Positions 9,949 to 19,872 of a stretch of DNA of 64,000 nucleotides are shown here, in pieces (position 1 is the first letter of the stretch; each line of letters starts with the position of its first letter). A program made the translations under genes and the position numbers. The notes under the pieces were generated by a model. The model was not told the origin of the DNA and did no database searches. It saw only the letters and a program-made list of their open reading frames with translations. The stretch is from Herminiimonas sp. (GTDB lineage: Bacteria; Pseudomonadota; Gammaproteobacteria; Burkholderiales; Burkholderiaceae_D): NCBI GenBank assembly GCA_027310305.1, contig DAIDBD010000050.1, positions 1-64,000 on the forward strand, read 5' to 3'.

Positions 9949-11268
9949 TCAGGAAGTTCTGCGTCTTCTGCGCCGATAGTACAGTTCCATCAGCGGCGTC
10001 GACGAGATGCCATGCACCACGACCGAAATCGCCACCACGGTCACCACGATCGAAACGAAGCGCTCCGTGAGCTGCGGCAGCCAGTGGTATTGCAAGGCGA
10101 ACATCAGGTAGTACAGCGAGCCGATGCCGCGAATACCGAACCAGGCGATCAGTCCGTGCTGCAATGGCGCCCGCTTTGCGCCGATCAGTGCGGCGCCCAC
10201 CGCCAGCGGCCGCACCACCAGAAACAGCAATGCAGCCATGATCGCTCCTTCGGCCGAGAAGCCGCTGCCGGAAAGCAGTATGCCAACCAGCAGCACCATC
10301 ACGAATTCAGCGATATGTTCGAGCTGCTGGTTGAATCCGAGTACCATCTCCGTCATGTAGGCCGATGCCTTTTGCGGATGGGTTGCAACGGTTTCTTCCG
10401 CGCCGACGGGCACCGGCCCGATCACCGCATCCGGCGGCTTCTCGCCGCTTGCCGCATGTTCGATACGGCGCATGGCCACGCCGGTCGCAAAGACGGCGAC
10501 AAAGCCGATTCCATGCACCAGGTGCGCAAATCCATACGACAGCGCGATCAATCCGAGCGTCAGAAATTCTTCCATTCCCAATGCCGATCGATGATGATGG
10601 CGCAGATACACCACCAGCCGCCCGACGGCCCATCCCATCAGCCAGCCGCTGCCGAAGCCGGCGGCAATTCCCCACAGCGTCAGCAGCAGGCCCCAGCCGC
10701 CGGTGTAGGAAACCGCTTCCGGCACCGCGAGCAGGCCGAGCCCGAGCATCACCAAAGGATAGGCGGTGCCGTCATTCATGCCGCCTTCGCCGGACAGGCC
10801 GAATCGTATGCGGTCATGGTCGCCGACATCCTTGATCTGCACATCGGAGGCCAGGATCGGATCGGTAGGCGCCAGAATCGCGCCCAGCAGGATCGCCGCG
10901 CCGAGCGGCAAATGCAGCAGTGACACGCCGATCGCGGCCAGCAGCGCGGTGGTGATGATCATCGCGAGAAAGCCGAGCCGCACCGGCAGCCACCAGATCG
11001 TGTCGGACAGCGGCACCCGCAATTTGAGCCCGACGGTAAACAGCGACACCAGCAACGCGACTTCCGTAATCACGGTCAGCAGCGCCGCATGCTCCGTGGA
11101 ATCGATATGGATCAATCCGAGGCCGGACGGCCCCAGCAGAAATCCGACCGGCAAATAAAACATCGCGGGACTCAAAGGCAATCGTTGCAATACCGATTCC
11201 ATCAAGCCCATCGCTACCAGCAGCACGCCTACTATCAGATACCAGATCGTCGATATGTCGATTTGCAT
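9949..11268 (-). CDS. Cation:proton antiporter (CPA1 / NhaP-like)
   Basis: 439 aa, multiple TM segments, LGAILAPTDPILASDVQIKD and FGLSGEGGMNDGTAYPLVML motifs. Confidence 0.9.
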   Translation of the reverse strand: MQIDISTIWYLIVGVLLVAMGLMESVLQRLPLSPAMFYLPVGFLLGPSGLGLIHIDSTEHAALLTVITEVALLVSLFTVGLKLRVPLSDTIWWLPVRLGFLAMIITTALLAAIGVSLLHLPLGAAILLGAILAPTDPILASDVQIKDVGDHDRIRFGLSGEGGMNDGTAYPLVMLGLGLLAVPEAVSYTGGWGLLLTLWGIAAGFGSGWLMGWAVGRLVVYLRHHHRSALGMEEFLTLGLIALSYGFAHLVHGIGFVAVFATGVAMRRIEHAASGEKPPDAVIGPVPVGAEETVATHPQKASAYMTEMVLGFNQQLEHIAEFVMVLLVGILLSGSGFSAEGAIMAALLFLVVRPLAVGAALIGAKRAPLQHGLIAWFGIRGIGSLYYLMFALQYHWLPQLTERFVSIVVTVVAISVVVHGISSTPLMELYYRRRRRRTS

Positions 11269-11292
11269 TCCTCATGTTGTTGTGCTTGCCGG

Positions 11293-11334
11293 AAAAATCA
11301 AAGCCGCGCGCAGAACAATGTTTGCGCGCGGCTT
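11293..11334 (-). terminator. Rho-independent terminator after the SRPBCC-Hsp20 gene
   Basis: AAGCCGCGCGCA/TGCGCGCGGCTT 12-bp stem followed on the minus strand by TGATTTTT. Confidence 0.75.
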
Positions 11335-11369
11335 CGCAGCGGGGCAGCCGGCTTGCCGGACGGCGGGTT

Positions 11370-12542
11370 TTATTGCGGCGGCTGGATATCGATGCGCCGC
11401 CCGCGAGGAGCCGGAGCAGGCGGCACCGGAATTTTTATTTCCAGCACGCCGTCGCGCATCGACGCCTGCGCCGAATCCGGGTCCACGCCTGCCGGCAATG
11501 GGATCATGCGGTAAAAACTGCCATACGATCGTTCCGAACGGCGATATCCGGACGCACTGACCGATTGCTGGCGCTCCTCGCGCCGCTCTCCTTCGATCGT
11601 CAGCTTGTCGTTGTTGATTTCGATATGCACGTCTTCTTGTTTGACGCCGGGCAAATCGGCATGAATGACCAGTTGATCGCCGCGCTGCGATATTTCCACC
11701 GACGGCATCCACTTGCCGGCCATGCCGCCCTGCCCCGATCGCGTCATCATCGGCCGGCCGATGAATCGCTCGAACAGCTGATCCATTTCTTCGCTCATTT
11801 TGCGCACCATGACCATCGGCTCTTCCCATCCCTGCAGCAGATTCGGCAACCAGGCCGGGCCACCGGCCTTGCCGGATTCCCGGCCGCCGCCTGACTCGCT
11901 GTCCATGGACTGCCGTTGGCCGGTTCCGGCAGCCTGCCGGCTTTCGCCCGCCGCGCCGTAAGCACCGCCCGTTGCGGCGGCGCCCGATTGCGCCGCTTCC
12001 CGCCGCTCGGCATCGGTTTGCCCGACTGACTTTTGCGCCGCGTCATCGGTTGCATCCCAAGGCTTTTCACCGCCGGATTGGAGCGGCTGGCCATGATGGA
12101 TTTCACCGCGCCAGGCGCCGGATTCGCGCCCCTGGCTTTCAAGCAGCTTCTTGAAGCGCGCCAGATCCTGCGCGACGCGCTGGCCGATGGCTTGCTCGGC
12201 ATTGAACGTCTCGGACGACGCAGCCGCAGGCGCGCATTCCATCGTGATTTGCACCCGGGTCCTGTCGGTCTGGACCGATTCGAATCTGACGCTGCCGCTG
12301 TTTTTAGGGCCGCTGGTATCGCGCCATGCAATATGCCGGTCGGGCACCTGATCGGTAATTTCCGAATCCCATTCAACCTGCGTGCCGTGACGGTCGGCAC
12401 GCCAGTGCAGATGCGCATCGTCGAGCTGCCGCACCTCATGCACGCCTTCCATGAAGCGCGGAAAATCTTCAAACTGCGTCCATTGATTATAGACGGCGCG
12501 CACCGGAACATTCACTTCAATCGACTGTTCGATTCTTGCCAT
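11370..12542 (-). CDS. Fusion protein: N-terminal SRPBCC (polyketide cyclase/dehydrase-like) domain plus C-terminal Hsp20 alpha-crystallin domain
   Basis: 390 aa; N-term RIEQSIEVNVPVRAVYNQWTQFEDFPRFMEGV, C-term MPSVEISQRGDQLVIHADLPGVKQEDVHIEINNDKLTIEGERR...GVLEIKIPVPP, Gly/Ser/Ala-rich linker. Confidence 0.88.
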   Translation of the reverse strand: MARIEQSIEVNVPVRAVYNQWTQFEDFPRFMEGVHEVRQLDDAHLHWRADRHGTQVEWDSEITDQVPDRHIAWRDTSGPKNSGSVRFESVQTDRTRVQITMECAPAAASSETFNAEQAIGQRVAQDLARFKKLLESQGRESGAWRGEIHHGQPLQSGGEKPWDATDDAAQKSVGQTDAERREAAQSGAAATGGAYGAAGESRQAAGTGQRQSMDSESGGGRESGKAGGPAWLPNLLQGWEEPMVMVRKMSEEMDQLFERFIGRPMMTRSGQGGMAGKWMPSVEISQRGDQLVIHADLPGVKQEDVHIEINNDKLTIEGERREERQQSVSASGYRRSERSYGSFYRMIPLPAGVDPDSAQASMRDGVLEIKIPVPPAPAPRGRRIDIQPPQ

Positions 12543-12650
12543 GATTCATCTCCTCTTTCATGTAGATCGGGACGGCGGCCGGCGGATGCGCTTTGTGTTC
12601 GCTGCGGAGAGCGCAGCGGGCCGCCAAGCAACTACTGAGATCACGCATCT

Positions 12651-12750
12651 GTCCACGAAAGGCACGAAAAGACTTCAATCATCTTTTTTCGTGCCTTTCG
12701 TGCTTTTCGTGGACCATGCCCTCCGCCATGAATGACATGCATAACATCAG
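12651..12750. repeat. CACGAAA-type palindromic intergenic element, copy 1
   Basis: GTCCACGAAAGGCACGAAAA...TTTTCGTGCCTTTCGTGCTTTTCGTGGAC (12651-12714), plus ~38-bp flank shared with copy 2. Confidence 0.85.
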
Positions 12751-13056
12751 TCAACTATAGGTATAGAAAACAAGCCGAACCAGCGCGGAATCGAAATACA
12801 GCGCATGCCAGGGAATCGCGACCGATGCATTTCCGTGCTGAGTCGTCAGCATCACATAACGCAACTGCCGGGTTTTCGAGTCGAGCAGGATGGATTTGAC
12901 TTTGCCGATTGTCGCGCCCGAAGCGGTCACTACCGGGCAGCCGTGCAGCAGCTCGGTCGCGGCCGAATCGCGTGCGACTACGCACGAAAATCGCCTTGCG
13001 CCTACTATTCTTGCCGGGCCCTGATGCGACCCGCCATTAAAAGTATGGAACGACAT
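12751..13056 (-). CDS. PRC-barrel domain protein
   Basis: 101 aa; LHGCPVVTASGATIGKVKSILLDSKTRQLRYVML PRC-barrel-like. Confidence 0.8.
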   Translation of the reverse strand: MSFHTFNGGSHQGPARIVGARRFSCVVARDSAATELLHGCPVVTASGATIGKVKSILLDSKTRQLRYVMLTTQHGNASVAIPWHALYFDSALVRLVFYTYS

Positions 13057-13096
13057 GTTTCAACTCATTTTCGCAGGATTGATCGCGCCGACGCAT

Positions 13097-13966
13097 TCAC
13101 ATGGGCCTGCGCGCGGCGGAATCCGACGCCGTATCGTCGACATCGTTCCAGGTTGTACGGCGCGCGCCTACCGCACCCAGTACGCCGCCGACGATTCCCA
13201 GAGCCAGCGACAGCGCGACTGCCAGGAAAACCGTCCACGCCGCCGTGCCGGCGGCGCTGATCGCCCGATCCGCCGCTGCCTTGCCTTGAGGCGATGCCTG
13301 CGCCGGCGAACCGGAAATAATCAGCGCCTGATCGACTATGGCTGCGGCGCGCGATTGTTCCACGCCCATCGAATTGGTCATGTACTGCACTGCCTCGTCG
13401 CGGCGGCCGGCCTCGATATGCTGCTGCAGCGTTTTCATTGCATCCGCGCTGACATTGCCGCCGATCTGGCTTTTTAGCATGCCCGCCACGCCGCCGCCGG
13501 AATTTCCCGCACTCGATGCCGTGGCGGTTGCCATGGAACTCATGCTGCGGAAGACACCGCTCAGCAACGAACCGCCGGCGGAAGTCGCCAGCGTCGCAAA
13601 CAGCAGCGTCGTAACCGCCCACGATACGACACCATGCAATACGCCATCGACCTTGCGCTTCAATCCCGTCATGCGGGCCGCCACGTAACCGCCGACGAAT
13701 GCCGCGATCAGCATGCTGAAGCCGGCCCACATTAACGGACCGGTACCGAACGATTCCCCCTGCGATATATCGGTAGCCGACAAGCCGGTGGCAATACCCA
13801 GCAAGGTCAAAGCCAGCTGGACCGATACGCCGACCGCGACGCCGGCCAGCACCGCGCCCCAGCGAATGGCAGGAAAAAGCGGCCGCCGCAGCGCATTGCC
13901 GGCTGCCAATGCCGTATGTTCGGCGTAGGTGCCGCCCGGATCGAGATGGATAGTCGCCATTTGCAT
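13097..13966 (-). CDS. Membrane protein of unknown function
   Basis: 289 aa, several TM segments, good reading frame on the minus strand. Confidence 0.75.
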   Translation of the reverse strand: MQMATIHLDPGGTYAEHTALAAGNALRRPLFPAIRWGAVLAGVAVGVSVQLALTLLGIATGLSATDISQGESFGTGPLMWAGFSMLIAAFVGGYVAARMTGLKRKVDGVLHGVVSWAVTTLLFATLATSAGGSLLSGVFRSMSSMATATASSAGNSGGGVAGMLKSQIGGNVSADAMKTLQQHIEAGRRDEAVQYMTNSMGVEQSRAAAIVDQALIISGSPAQASPQGKAAADRAISAAGTAAWTVFLAVALSLALGIVGGVLGAVGARRTTWNDVDDTASDSAARRPM

Positions 13967-14214
13967 TGCTCCTGACAGAATCGATTGAAATGAATAAAGC
14001 CCGGTGAATCCGACCGGCTTCCCAACTCATAAATGAGGCAACATCCATGCCCGTATAAAACAGTTGATGCGGAAGAAAATCGGATCTAAACCAGCAACAA
14101 ACCGTCCGAGCAGCATCGGCGACTGATGATCAGGTAAATGCCTGCCGTAGCGCTAAAGGTAAAGATTGCGGGTAAGCGCTGTAAAGATTGCATTGCCGAT
14201 CATGCGCTTCCCCG

Positions 14215-14760
14215 CTATCGTTCGATCGCGTCGGTGGCGACCAGCACCCGGTCGCCGATACGCAAATTGAGCGGCGTTCGCTGCACATAACTCTGCAGCG
14301 AGCCATCGTCTATGCGCAACGTCACCAGCCAGGCCGGGCCGGTGCATTTCATGGTGCCGCTTATTTGACTCTCGGCAATTGCAACGGCCGTATTGCCGCC
14401 GCATTGTCCATGCCCATTGCCGTTCGTGCGTTCGGTGGCGGCTTGGGCGGCGAGGTCGGAATTCCTGTCCGTATTGCGAGAACCGATCACCTCGATCGCT
14501 TGCACCATGCCGAATCCGGAAGCGGCGGCCGGACTGCCGAACGGGCTGGTTGCGGCTGGCGTGAAAATCCGGCTGCCGCTGCCGATCGCTGTTCCATAAG
14601 ACACGATCGATACAGCGATCAATACGGTCAGCACGGTCGCCAGTGTTTTAAGCCGCATCATTTTCTCAATGATCAGGGAAAGCGCTTGTGTATGCAGCTT
14701 TCGCAATGCAGTAACCATGCCAGTAAAAATGGCCAAACAGGCTTGCGGCGGCGTCCGCAA
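14215..14760 (-). CDS. Outer-membrane lipoprotein-like protein with SlyB/Pcp-like C-terminus
   Basis: 181 aa (start uncertain; MMRLKTLATVL is alternative); [38 protein letters not shown]. Confidence 0.6.
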   Translation of the reverse strand: MRTPPQACLAIFTGMVTALRKLHTQALSLIIEKMMRLKTLATVLTVLIAVSIVSYGTAIGSGSRIFTPAATSPFGSPAAASGFGMVQAIEVIGSRNTDRNSDLAAQAATERTNGNGHGQCGGNTAVAIAESQISGTMKCTGPAWLVTLRIDDGSLQSYVQRTPLNLRIGDRVLVATDAIER

Positions 14761-14889
14761 CGCATCGCATCGGATGGCCGCGGCTTGCCGGTGAAAGCGG
14801 CATGCCGGCTATCCGGCTCCCGGCGTCCATGGCGCCACTGGCATGAAGTTTGCGGAGTAAATCCGATGTCTTTCGCTTAGGAGAAAATC

Positions 14890-15456
14890 ATGCCTCGACA
14901 GGCACCTGCCAATTCGTCCGCATCCGGCGTTTTCGATGTCCTGATTGAAGACCATAAAAAAGTCATCCAGCTTTTTACGGAATTTCAAAAAATCAAGGAT
15001 CAGGCGGACGACGAGACGAAGCAAACGCTCGTCGAAATCGCCTGTACCGAATTGGTGATCCATGCGCAGGTGGAGGAAGAATTCTTATATCCGGCGCTGC
15101 GCGATGCATTCGATGAAATCGATTTGATCGATGAAGCGGAGGTCGAGCATGGGCTGGCCAGACAGCTCATAGGCGAACTGGAATCAATGCAGCCGGGTGA
15201 CGATTTGTATGACGCGAAATTCACCGTGCTCGGCGAATACGTAAAACATCATGTCGACGAAGAACAGAACAGGATATTCCCGCGAATGAAAAAAGCCGGC
15301 ATGGATCTGGAATCGCTGGGACAGGATATCCGGCAGCGCAGAAATGAATTGCGCAGCGAATTCGGCATGCCGGATTCGGATTACGAAGAAGACAACGACA
15401 ACGGCGACGAAAAGCCCAATCAGCAAACCAGACCGTCGCACTCGCCTCATCATTGA
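14890..15456 (+). CDS. Hemerythrin (HHE cation-binding) domain protein
   Basis: 188 aa; FDVLIEDHKKVIQLF, HAQVEEEFLYPALRD, VKHHVDEEQNRIFP His/Glu pattern. Confidence 0.9.
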   Translation: MPRQAPANSSASGVFDVLIEDHKKVIQLFTEFQKIKDQADDETKQTLVEIACTELVIHAQVEEEFLYPALRDAFDEIDLIDEAEVEHGLARQLIGELESMQPGDDLYDAKFTVLGEYVKHHVDEEQNRIFPRMKKAGMDLESLGQDIRQRRNELRSEFGMPDSDYEEDNDNGDEKPNQQTRPSHSPHH

Positions 15457-15514
15457 CAACGGCGCGGCCCTGACAGCCGCCGGTAATCAACTGGCTAACC
15501 GGCGTTTCACATTT

Positions 15515-15632
15515 GTCCACGAAAAACACGAAAGGCACGAAAAAGGCGAATAAAAATTGTTATGAACATTTCGTGCTTTTCGTGTCTTTCGTGGACCATG
15601 CCCTTGCCATTAAGGACAGGCGTAACATCTCA
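15515..15632. repeat. CACGAAA-type palindromic intergenic element, copy 2
   Basis: GTCCACGAAAAACACGAAAGGCACGAAA...TTTCGTGCTTTTCGTGTCTTTCGTGGAC (15515-15596), plus flank similar to copy 1. Confidence 0.85.
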
Positions 15633-16133
15633 TCAATTCTCGCGCTTGATCACGCTGAATGCTCCATTCGGCTCCAGATTCATTTCCTTCACCTGCTGAA
15701 GCGACTCCACGCCGTTTTCCCGCAGTTCCCGCCACAATTCGTCTTCGGTAATGAATTCCCTGCGCATGTTGCGTTTCAGCATTTGCCCATTTTTTACCAG
15801 GCATAACGAAGAGGATTCGGCAAAGCGGCGGATAAAGGCATAGCGAAAACTAAGCCAGTCGAGCAGGATATTCCAGCCGAGCAGAGTGGATAACAGAACC
15901 ACCCCGTCGGTAATCGATTTGTATTCGCCCGCCATGGCATTTTGCGACGCGTCGGCAACGATCACCAGGATCAGGATATCGGCAATGCCGACCGCGCCGA
16001 TATTCCGCCGCACGATGAACCGGAAAACAAGAAACAGGAACCAGTAAATCGCACTGCCGCGGATCACGATTTCCGCCGCCGGCAAGCTCAGGCTGAACAG
16101 ATCGCCCCAGTCGACGTCCAAAAAACCGTTCAT
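15633..16133 (-). CDS. DUF421 (YetF-like) membrane protein
   Basis: 166 aa; VRRNIGAVGIADILILVIVADASQNAMAGEYKSITDGVVLLSTLLGWN, LVKNGQMLKRNMRREFITEDELW. Confidence 0.87.
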   Translation of the reverse strand: MNGFLDVDWGDLFSLSLPAAEIVIRGSAIYWFLFLVFRFIVRRNIGAVGIADILILVIVADASQNAMAGEYKSITDGVVLLSTLLGWNILLDWLSFRYAFIRRFAESSSLCLVKNGQMLKRNMRREFITEDELWRELRENGVESLQQVKEMNLEPNGAFSVIKREN

Positions 16134-16339
16134 GTTTCAAAACCTCCTTCTGACAATCGAATCGATGGCATCCGCACATGCGGCAATGACGCAAGCGCTA
16201 TTGCAATATTGTTCGTGATTCAGAAATCTGATGTTGAGTTGAATCAACATGGCTGGCGCAACGCACCGCAAATGGAATCCGAGTCATGGATTCGCAAAAA
16301 TACTTTCATGGAGCGGGCTGTTTGGTCGAATGCGGTCTT

Positions 16340-17296
16340 TCAGTTTCGCCTGCCAGTGAGCGTCAGTCGCTGATCCGCATCGCTCTGAACCAGACTCGGC
16401 AACGCCGACGCCAGCACCTCGGAAAATTCCGTCATGGCATGCGCCTTGGCACGGCCGGTCTTGGTGATGCGGTAAAAACCGAGCGGCACTTCGGGATGGG
16501 ACAGCATGTCGGTGCGCACGTTGTGGCGGCGGCAGGCGAGCATTGCAAACGAGGGAATGATTGCAGTTCCCATGCCGGCCGCCACCATCGCGATCAAGGT
16601 ATCGAACTGATTGAAAGTAAGCCTGTCTTCGTTAGCGCGGCCGATTTTCGCCAGGTAGGTTTCCACCAGTTGCTGGATCGGATTTCCCGGCGGCAGTCCG
16701 ATCAGCCGCTCCTCGCGCAGGCTGGACCAGGGTACTGTACCGAGAATCCTGCTTCGTTGTTTTACACCGGCGCTTTCGGCGGGCGCGACGCGCATCAAAT
16801 GGAATGAATACAATTGCGTGCGTTCGATGCCTCGTGCGCCCTTGAAAAAAAATCCCAAGCCGAAATCGACCTCGCCGTTGTCTACCAGAGACTGCACGCG
16901 CGTAATGTCGCAGTCGATCAGCCGCACCGTGATTTCCGGATGCTTTTCCCGGAAGTCATGAAAAACGAACGGCAACAGATTGGATGACACCAGCGGTGTT
17001 GCCGCCACGCGCATCGTGTAGCGTGCCTTTTCGCTGAGCGCGGTAATGCGTTCTACCGCCCCTTCGAGTTCCGTCAGCGCCCTGGTTGCCGCCGGCAGGA
17101 AACTTTCTCCGGTCGCGGTCAGCGACACGATGCGCGTGGTGCGGTCGAACAGCCGGCAGTCGAGTTGCGCTTCCAGCTCCCGCATCATGATGCTGAGGCC
17201 GGCCTGCGTGATGTGCAATTGTTCGGAAGCGCGCGTGAAGTTTTTCAGGCGCGCAACCTCGATGAACGCTTTCAGCTGACGGGCGGATATATTCAT
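16340..17296 (-). CDS. LysR-family transcriptional regulator
   Basis: 318 aa; N-terminal HTH ARQLKAFIEVARLKNFTRASEQLHITQAGLSIMMRELEAQLDCRLFDR; divergent from the catabolic operon. Confidence 0.95.
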   Translation of the reverse strand: MNISARQLKAFIEVARLKNFTRASEQLHITQAGLSIMMRELEAQLDCRLFDRTTRIVSLTATGESFLPAATRALTELEGAVERITALSEKARYTMRVAATPLVSSNLLPFVFHDFREKHPEITVRLIDCDITRVQSLVDNGEVDFGLGFFFKGARGIERTQLYSFHLMRVAPAESAGVKQRSRILGTVPWSSLREERLIGLPPGNPIQQLVETYLAKIGRANEDRLTFNQFDTLIAMVAAGMGTAIIPSFAMLACRRHNVRTDMLSHPEVPLGFYRITKTGRAKAHAMTEFSEVLASALPSLVQSDADQRLTLTGRRN

Positions 17297-17522
17297 AATA
17301 TTTACTTGTTAATTCATATTATATTTAAATTTCCATAATACTTTGAACTTCTATGTAATGACAGGTATTGACATTCCCGTTCCATACCAACGACAGGAAA
17401 GCCGCGCGTTACGAACCGCTGACAGCATTGACGAAAGCGCAGGGACGAGCCGGTTTTCCCGATGTTCAAATATGCCGCAACCGTTGCAATACGATTGAAA
17501 AATTCGGCAGGCAAGGAGAAAG

Positions 17523-18788
17523 ATGAGCAAGGAATGCGAAGTGGCCATTGTCGGTGCAGGCGTCGGCGGCCTGACATTGGCGCTGGCACTGCATGAAGCG
17601 GGGATCACGTGCCGGGTGTATGAAGCGGTAGCGGAAATCAAACCTCTGGGCGTCGGCATCAACGTATTGCCGCATGCCGTGCAGGTGCTCGCGCGGCTGG
17701 GCCTGGAAGAAAAGCTGGCGGCGGTCGCCGTAACCACCCGGGAATCCGCGTTCTTCAACAAGTTCGGTCAATTCGTCTATAGCGAGCCGGCGGGACGCCA
17801 CGCCGGCTACGATCATCCGCAATTCTCGATTCACCGGGGAGCATTGCAGATGGTATTGCTCGATGCGGTGCAGCAGCGGCTCGGCAGCGATGCCGTGGTG
17901 ACGGGCCATCGCTGCATCGGCTTCGATCAGGACTCGACCGGCGTCACGGTGCGTTTCGACGATGGCGAGGGCGCTGCCCGCCCTGCCGTCAGGGCCGCGG
18001 TACTGGTGGCGTGCGACGGCATCCATTCCGCGGTGCGCAAGCTGTTGTATCCGCAAGAAGGCGCACCGCGTTATTCGGGCGTCAACATGTGGCGCGGCTC
18101 GGTCGCCTGGAAACCGTTCCTGAGCGGCGCCACCATGCTGCGGGCCGGTTGGCTGTCGGTCGGCAAAATGGTGATTTATCCGATCCGCGATGCCATCGAC
18201 GACGCCGGCAACCAGTTGGTGAACTGGGTGGCGGAAATCGAGGCGCCGCAGCCGGCCCGGCGCGACTGGTCCAATCGCGGCCGGCTCGAGGATTTTTTCC
18301 CGGCATTCGAGGACTGGCATTTCGACTGGCTGGACGTGGCGGCGATGATCAAGGCGACCGACGTCATCCTGGAATATCCGATGGTGGATCAGGACCCGCT
18401 TCCCAGATGGAGTTTCGACCGGGTCACGCTGCTGGGCGATGCCGCACATCCGATGGTGCCGCGCGGCTCCAACGGCGCCGGCCAGGCGATTCTGGACGTG
18501 CCTTGCCTGGTCGAGCAATTCAGGCGCTTCGGCATGACGGCGCAGGCGCTGGAAGCGTACGATGCCATTCGCGGAAAAGCGACGGCGGATGTCGTGCTGC
18601 TCAACCGCAAGGCGCCGCCGGATGCGATTCTCAAGGTGGTGCACGAACTGACGGACGGCAAGCCGTTCGGAAAGATCGACGATGTCATCAGCCGCGAAGC
18701 GCTGGCCGCCATCTCGAACAATTACAAGAACGTCGCCGGCCTGAACATAGAGGCGCTCAAAAAATCTGCGGTGCCGGCCAGAGTTTGA
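17523..18788 (+). CDS. FAD-dependent aromatic monooxygenase, PhzS-like
   Basis: 421 aa; VAIVGAGVGGLTLALALHEAG, EIKPLGVGINVLPHAVQ, DGIHSAVR, LILEYPMVDQDPLPRW-like segment and VTLLGDAAHPMVPRGSNGAGQAILD. Confidence 0.9.
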   Translation: MSKECEVAIVGAGVGGLTLALALHEAGITCRVYEAVAEIKPLGVGINVLPHAVQVLARLGLEEKLAAVAVTTRESAFFNKFGQFVYSEPAGRHAGYDHPQFSIHRGALQMVLLDAVQQRLGSDAVVTGHRCIGFDQDSTGVTVRFDDGEGAARPAVRAAVLVACDGIHSAVRKLLYPQEGAPRYSGVNMWRGSVAWKPFLSGATMLRAGWLSVGKMVIYPIRDAIDDAGNQLVNWVAEIEAPQPARRDWSNRGRLEDFFPAFEDWHFDWLDVAAMIKATDVILEYPMVDQDPLPRWSFDRVTLLGDAAHPMVPRGSNGAGQAILDVPCLVEQFRRFGMTAQALEAYDAIRGKATADVVLLNRKAPPDAILKVVHELTDGKPFGKIDDVISREALAAISNNYKNVAGLNIEALKKSAVPARV

Positions 18789-18812
18789 TCCGGGGAAATT
18801 TTCGCAAGGACG

Positions 18813-19871
18813 ATGATGAACGCGCGCAACGAGTTTTATCAGGATATCTTACCCAGCCACCTGACGCCGTTATGGGAGTCGCTGCATGCGCTGGTGCCGA
18901 AGGAACCGAATACGCCGTGCGTGCCATGCCTTTGGAATTACGCCGGCATTCGTCCGTACCTGGCGCGTTCCGGCGAACTCATTTCCGCCGAGGAAGCGGT
19001 GCGCCGCGTACTGATCATGGAAAACCCGGCATTGCCGGGGCAATCGTGCATCACGCAAAGCCTGTATGCCGGCTTGCAGCTGATTCTTCCCGGCGAGATC
19101 GCGCCGAGCCACCGGCATACCCAGAGCGCGTTGCGTTTCATCGTCGAAGGTTCGAGCGCATACACGGCGGTCGATGGCGAGCGCACCGCCATGCATCCGG
19201 GCGACTTCATCATCACGCCGTCGTGGACGTTCCACGACCACGGCAACCGTGCCGAAGCCGATGGCGGCGAACCGGTGGTCTGGCTGGACGGGCTGGATAT
19301 TCCGATGCTGCGGTTCTTCGATGCCGGATTCGCCGAAAACCATCCGGAAAAAGAACAGCCGGTCGTGCGCCCGGAAGGCAACAGCTACGCGCGCTACGGC
19401 GCCAACATGCTCCCGGTCCAATACGACGCACCCTATGGCGCGACTTCCCCGGTGTTCAATTATCCGTATGCGCGCACCCGCGAAGCCTTGGCCACGCTGG
19501 CGCAAAACGGGCCGGTCGACCCATGGCATGGCGCAAAACTGCGCTACGTGAACCCGGCCACCGGAAGCTGGCCGATTCCCACGATCGCCGCCTTCATGCA
19601 ACTGCTGCCGCGAGGATTCTCCGGCCGCCCTTACCGCAGCACCGACGGCACGGTATTTTCGGTCGTCGAAGGCACCGGCAGCGCCGTCATTTCGCGCGGT
19701 GAAAAGACCTGGCGTTACGACTTCGGTCCGCGCGACCATTTTGTGGTTCCATCGTGGCATACCGTACATTTCGAAGCCGCGTCGGAAGCGGTTCTGTTCA
19801 GCTTTTCCGACCGGCCGGTGCAGCAGGCGCTGGGCATTTTGCGCGAACAACAATTGAACCCTGATACCTGA
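18813..19871 (+). CDS. Gentisate 1,2-dioxygenase-family bicupin
   Basis: 352 aa; [53 protein letters not shown]. Confidence 0.92.
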   Translation: MMNARNEFYQDILPSHLTPLWESLHALVPKEPNTPCVPCLWNYAGIRPYLARSGELISAEEAVRRVLIMENPALPGQSCITQSLYAGLQLILPGEIAPSHRHTQSALRFIVEGSSAYTAVDGERTAMHPGDFIITPSWTFHDHGNRAEADGGEPVVWLDGLDIPMLRFFDAGFAENHPEKEQPVVRPEGNSYARYGANMLPVQYDAPYGATSPVFNYPYARTREALATLAQNGPVDPWHGAKLRYVNPATGSWPIPTIAAFMQLLPRGFSGRPYRSTDGTVFSVVEGTGSAVISRGEKTWRYDFGPRDHFVVPSWHTVHFEAASEAVLFSFSDRPVQQALGILREQQLNPDT

Positions 19872-19872
19872 T

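Noticed and set aside
18011-19702. 563-aa plus-strand ORF
   Set aside because: Spans parts of the monooxygenase and cupin genes in a different frame; Arg-rich shadow frame.
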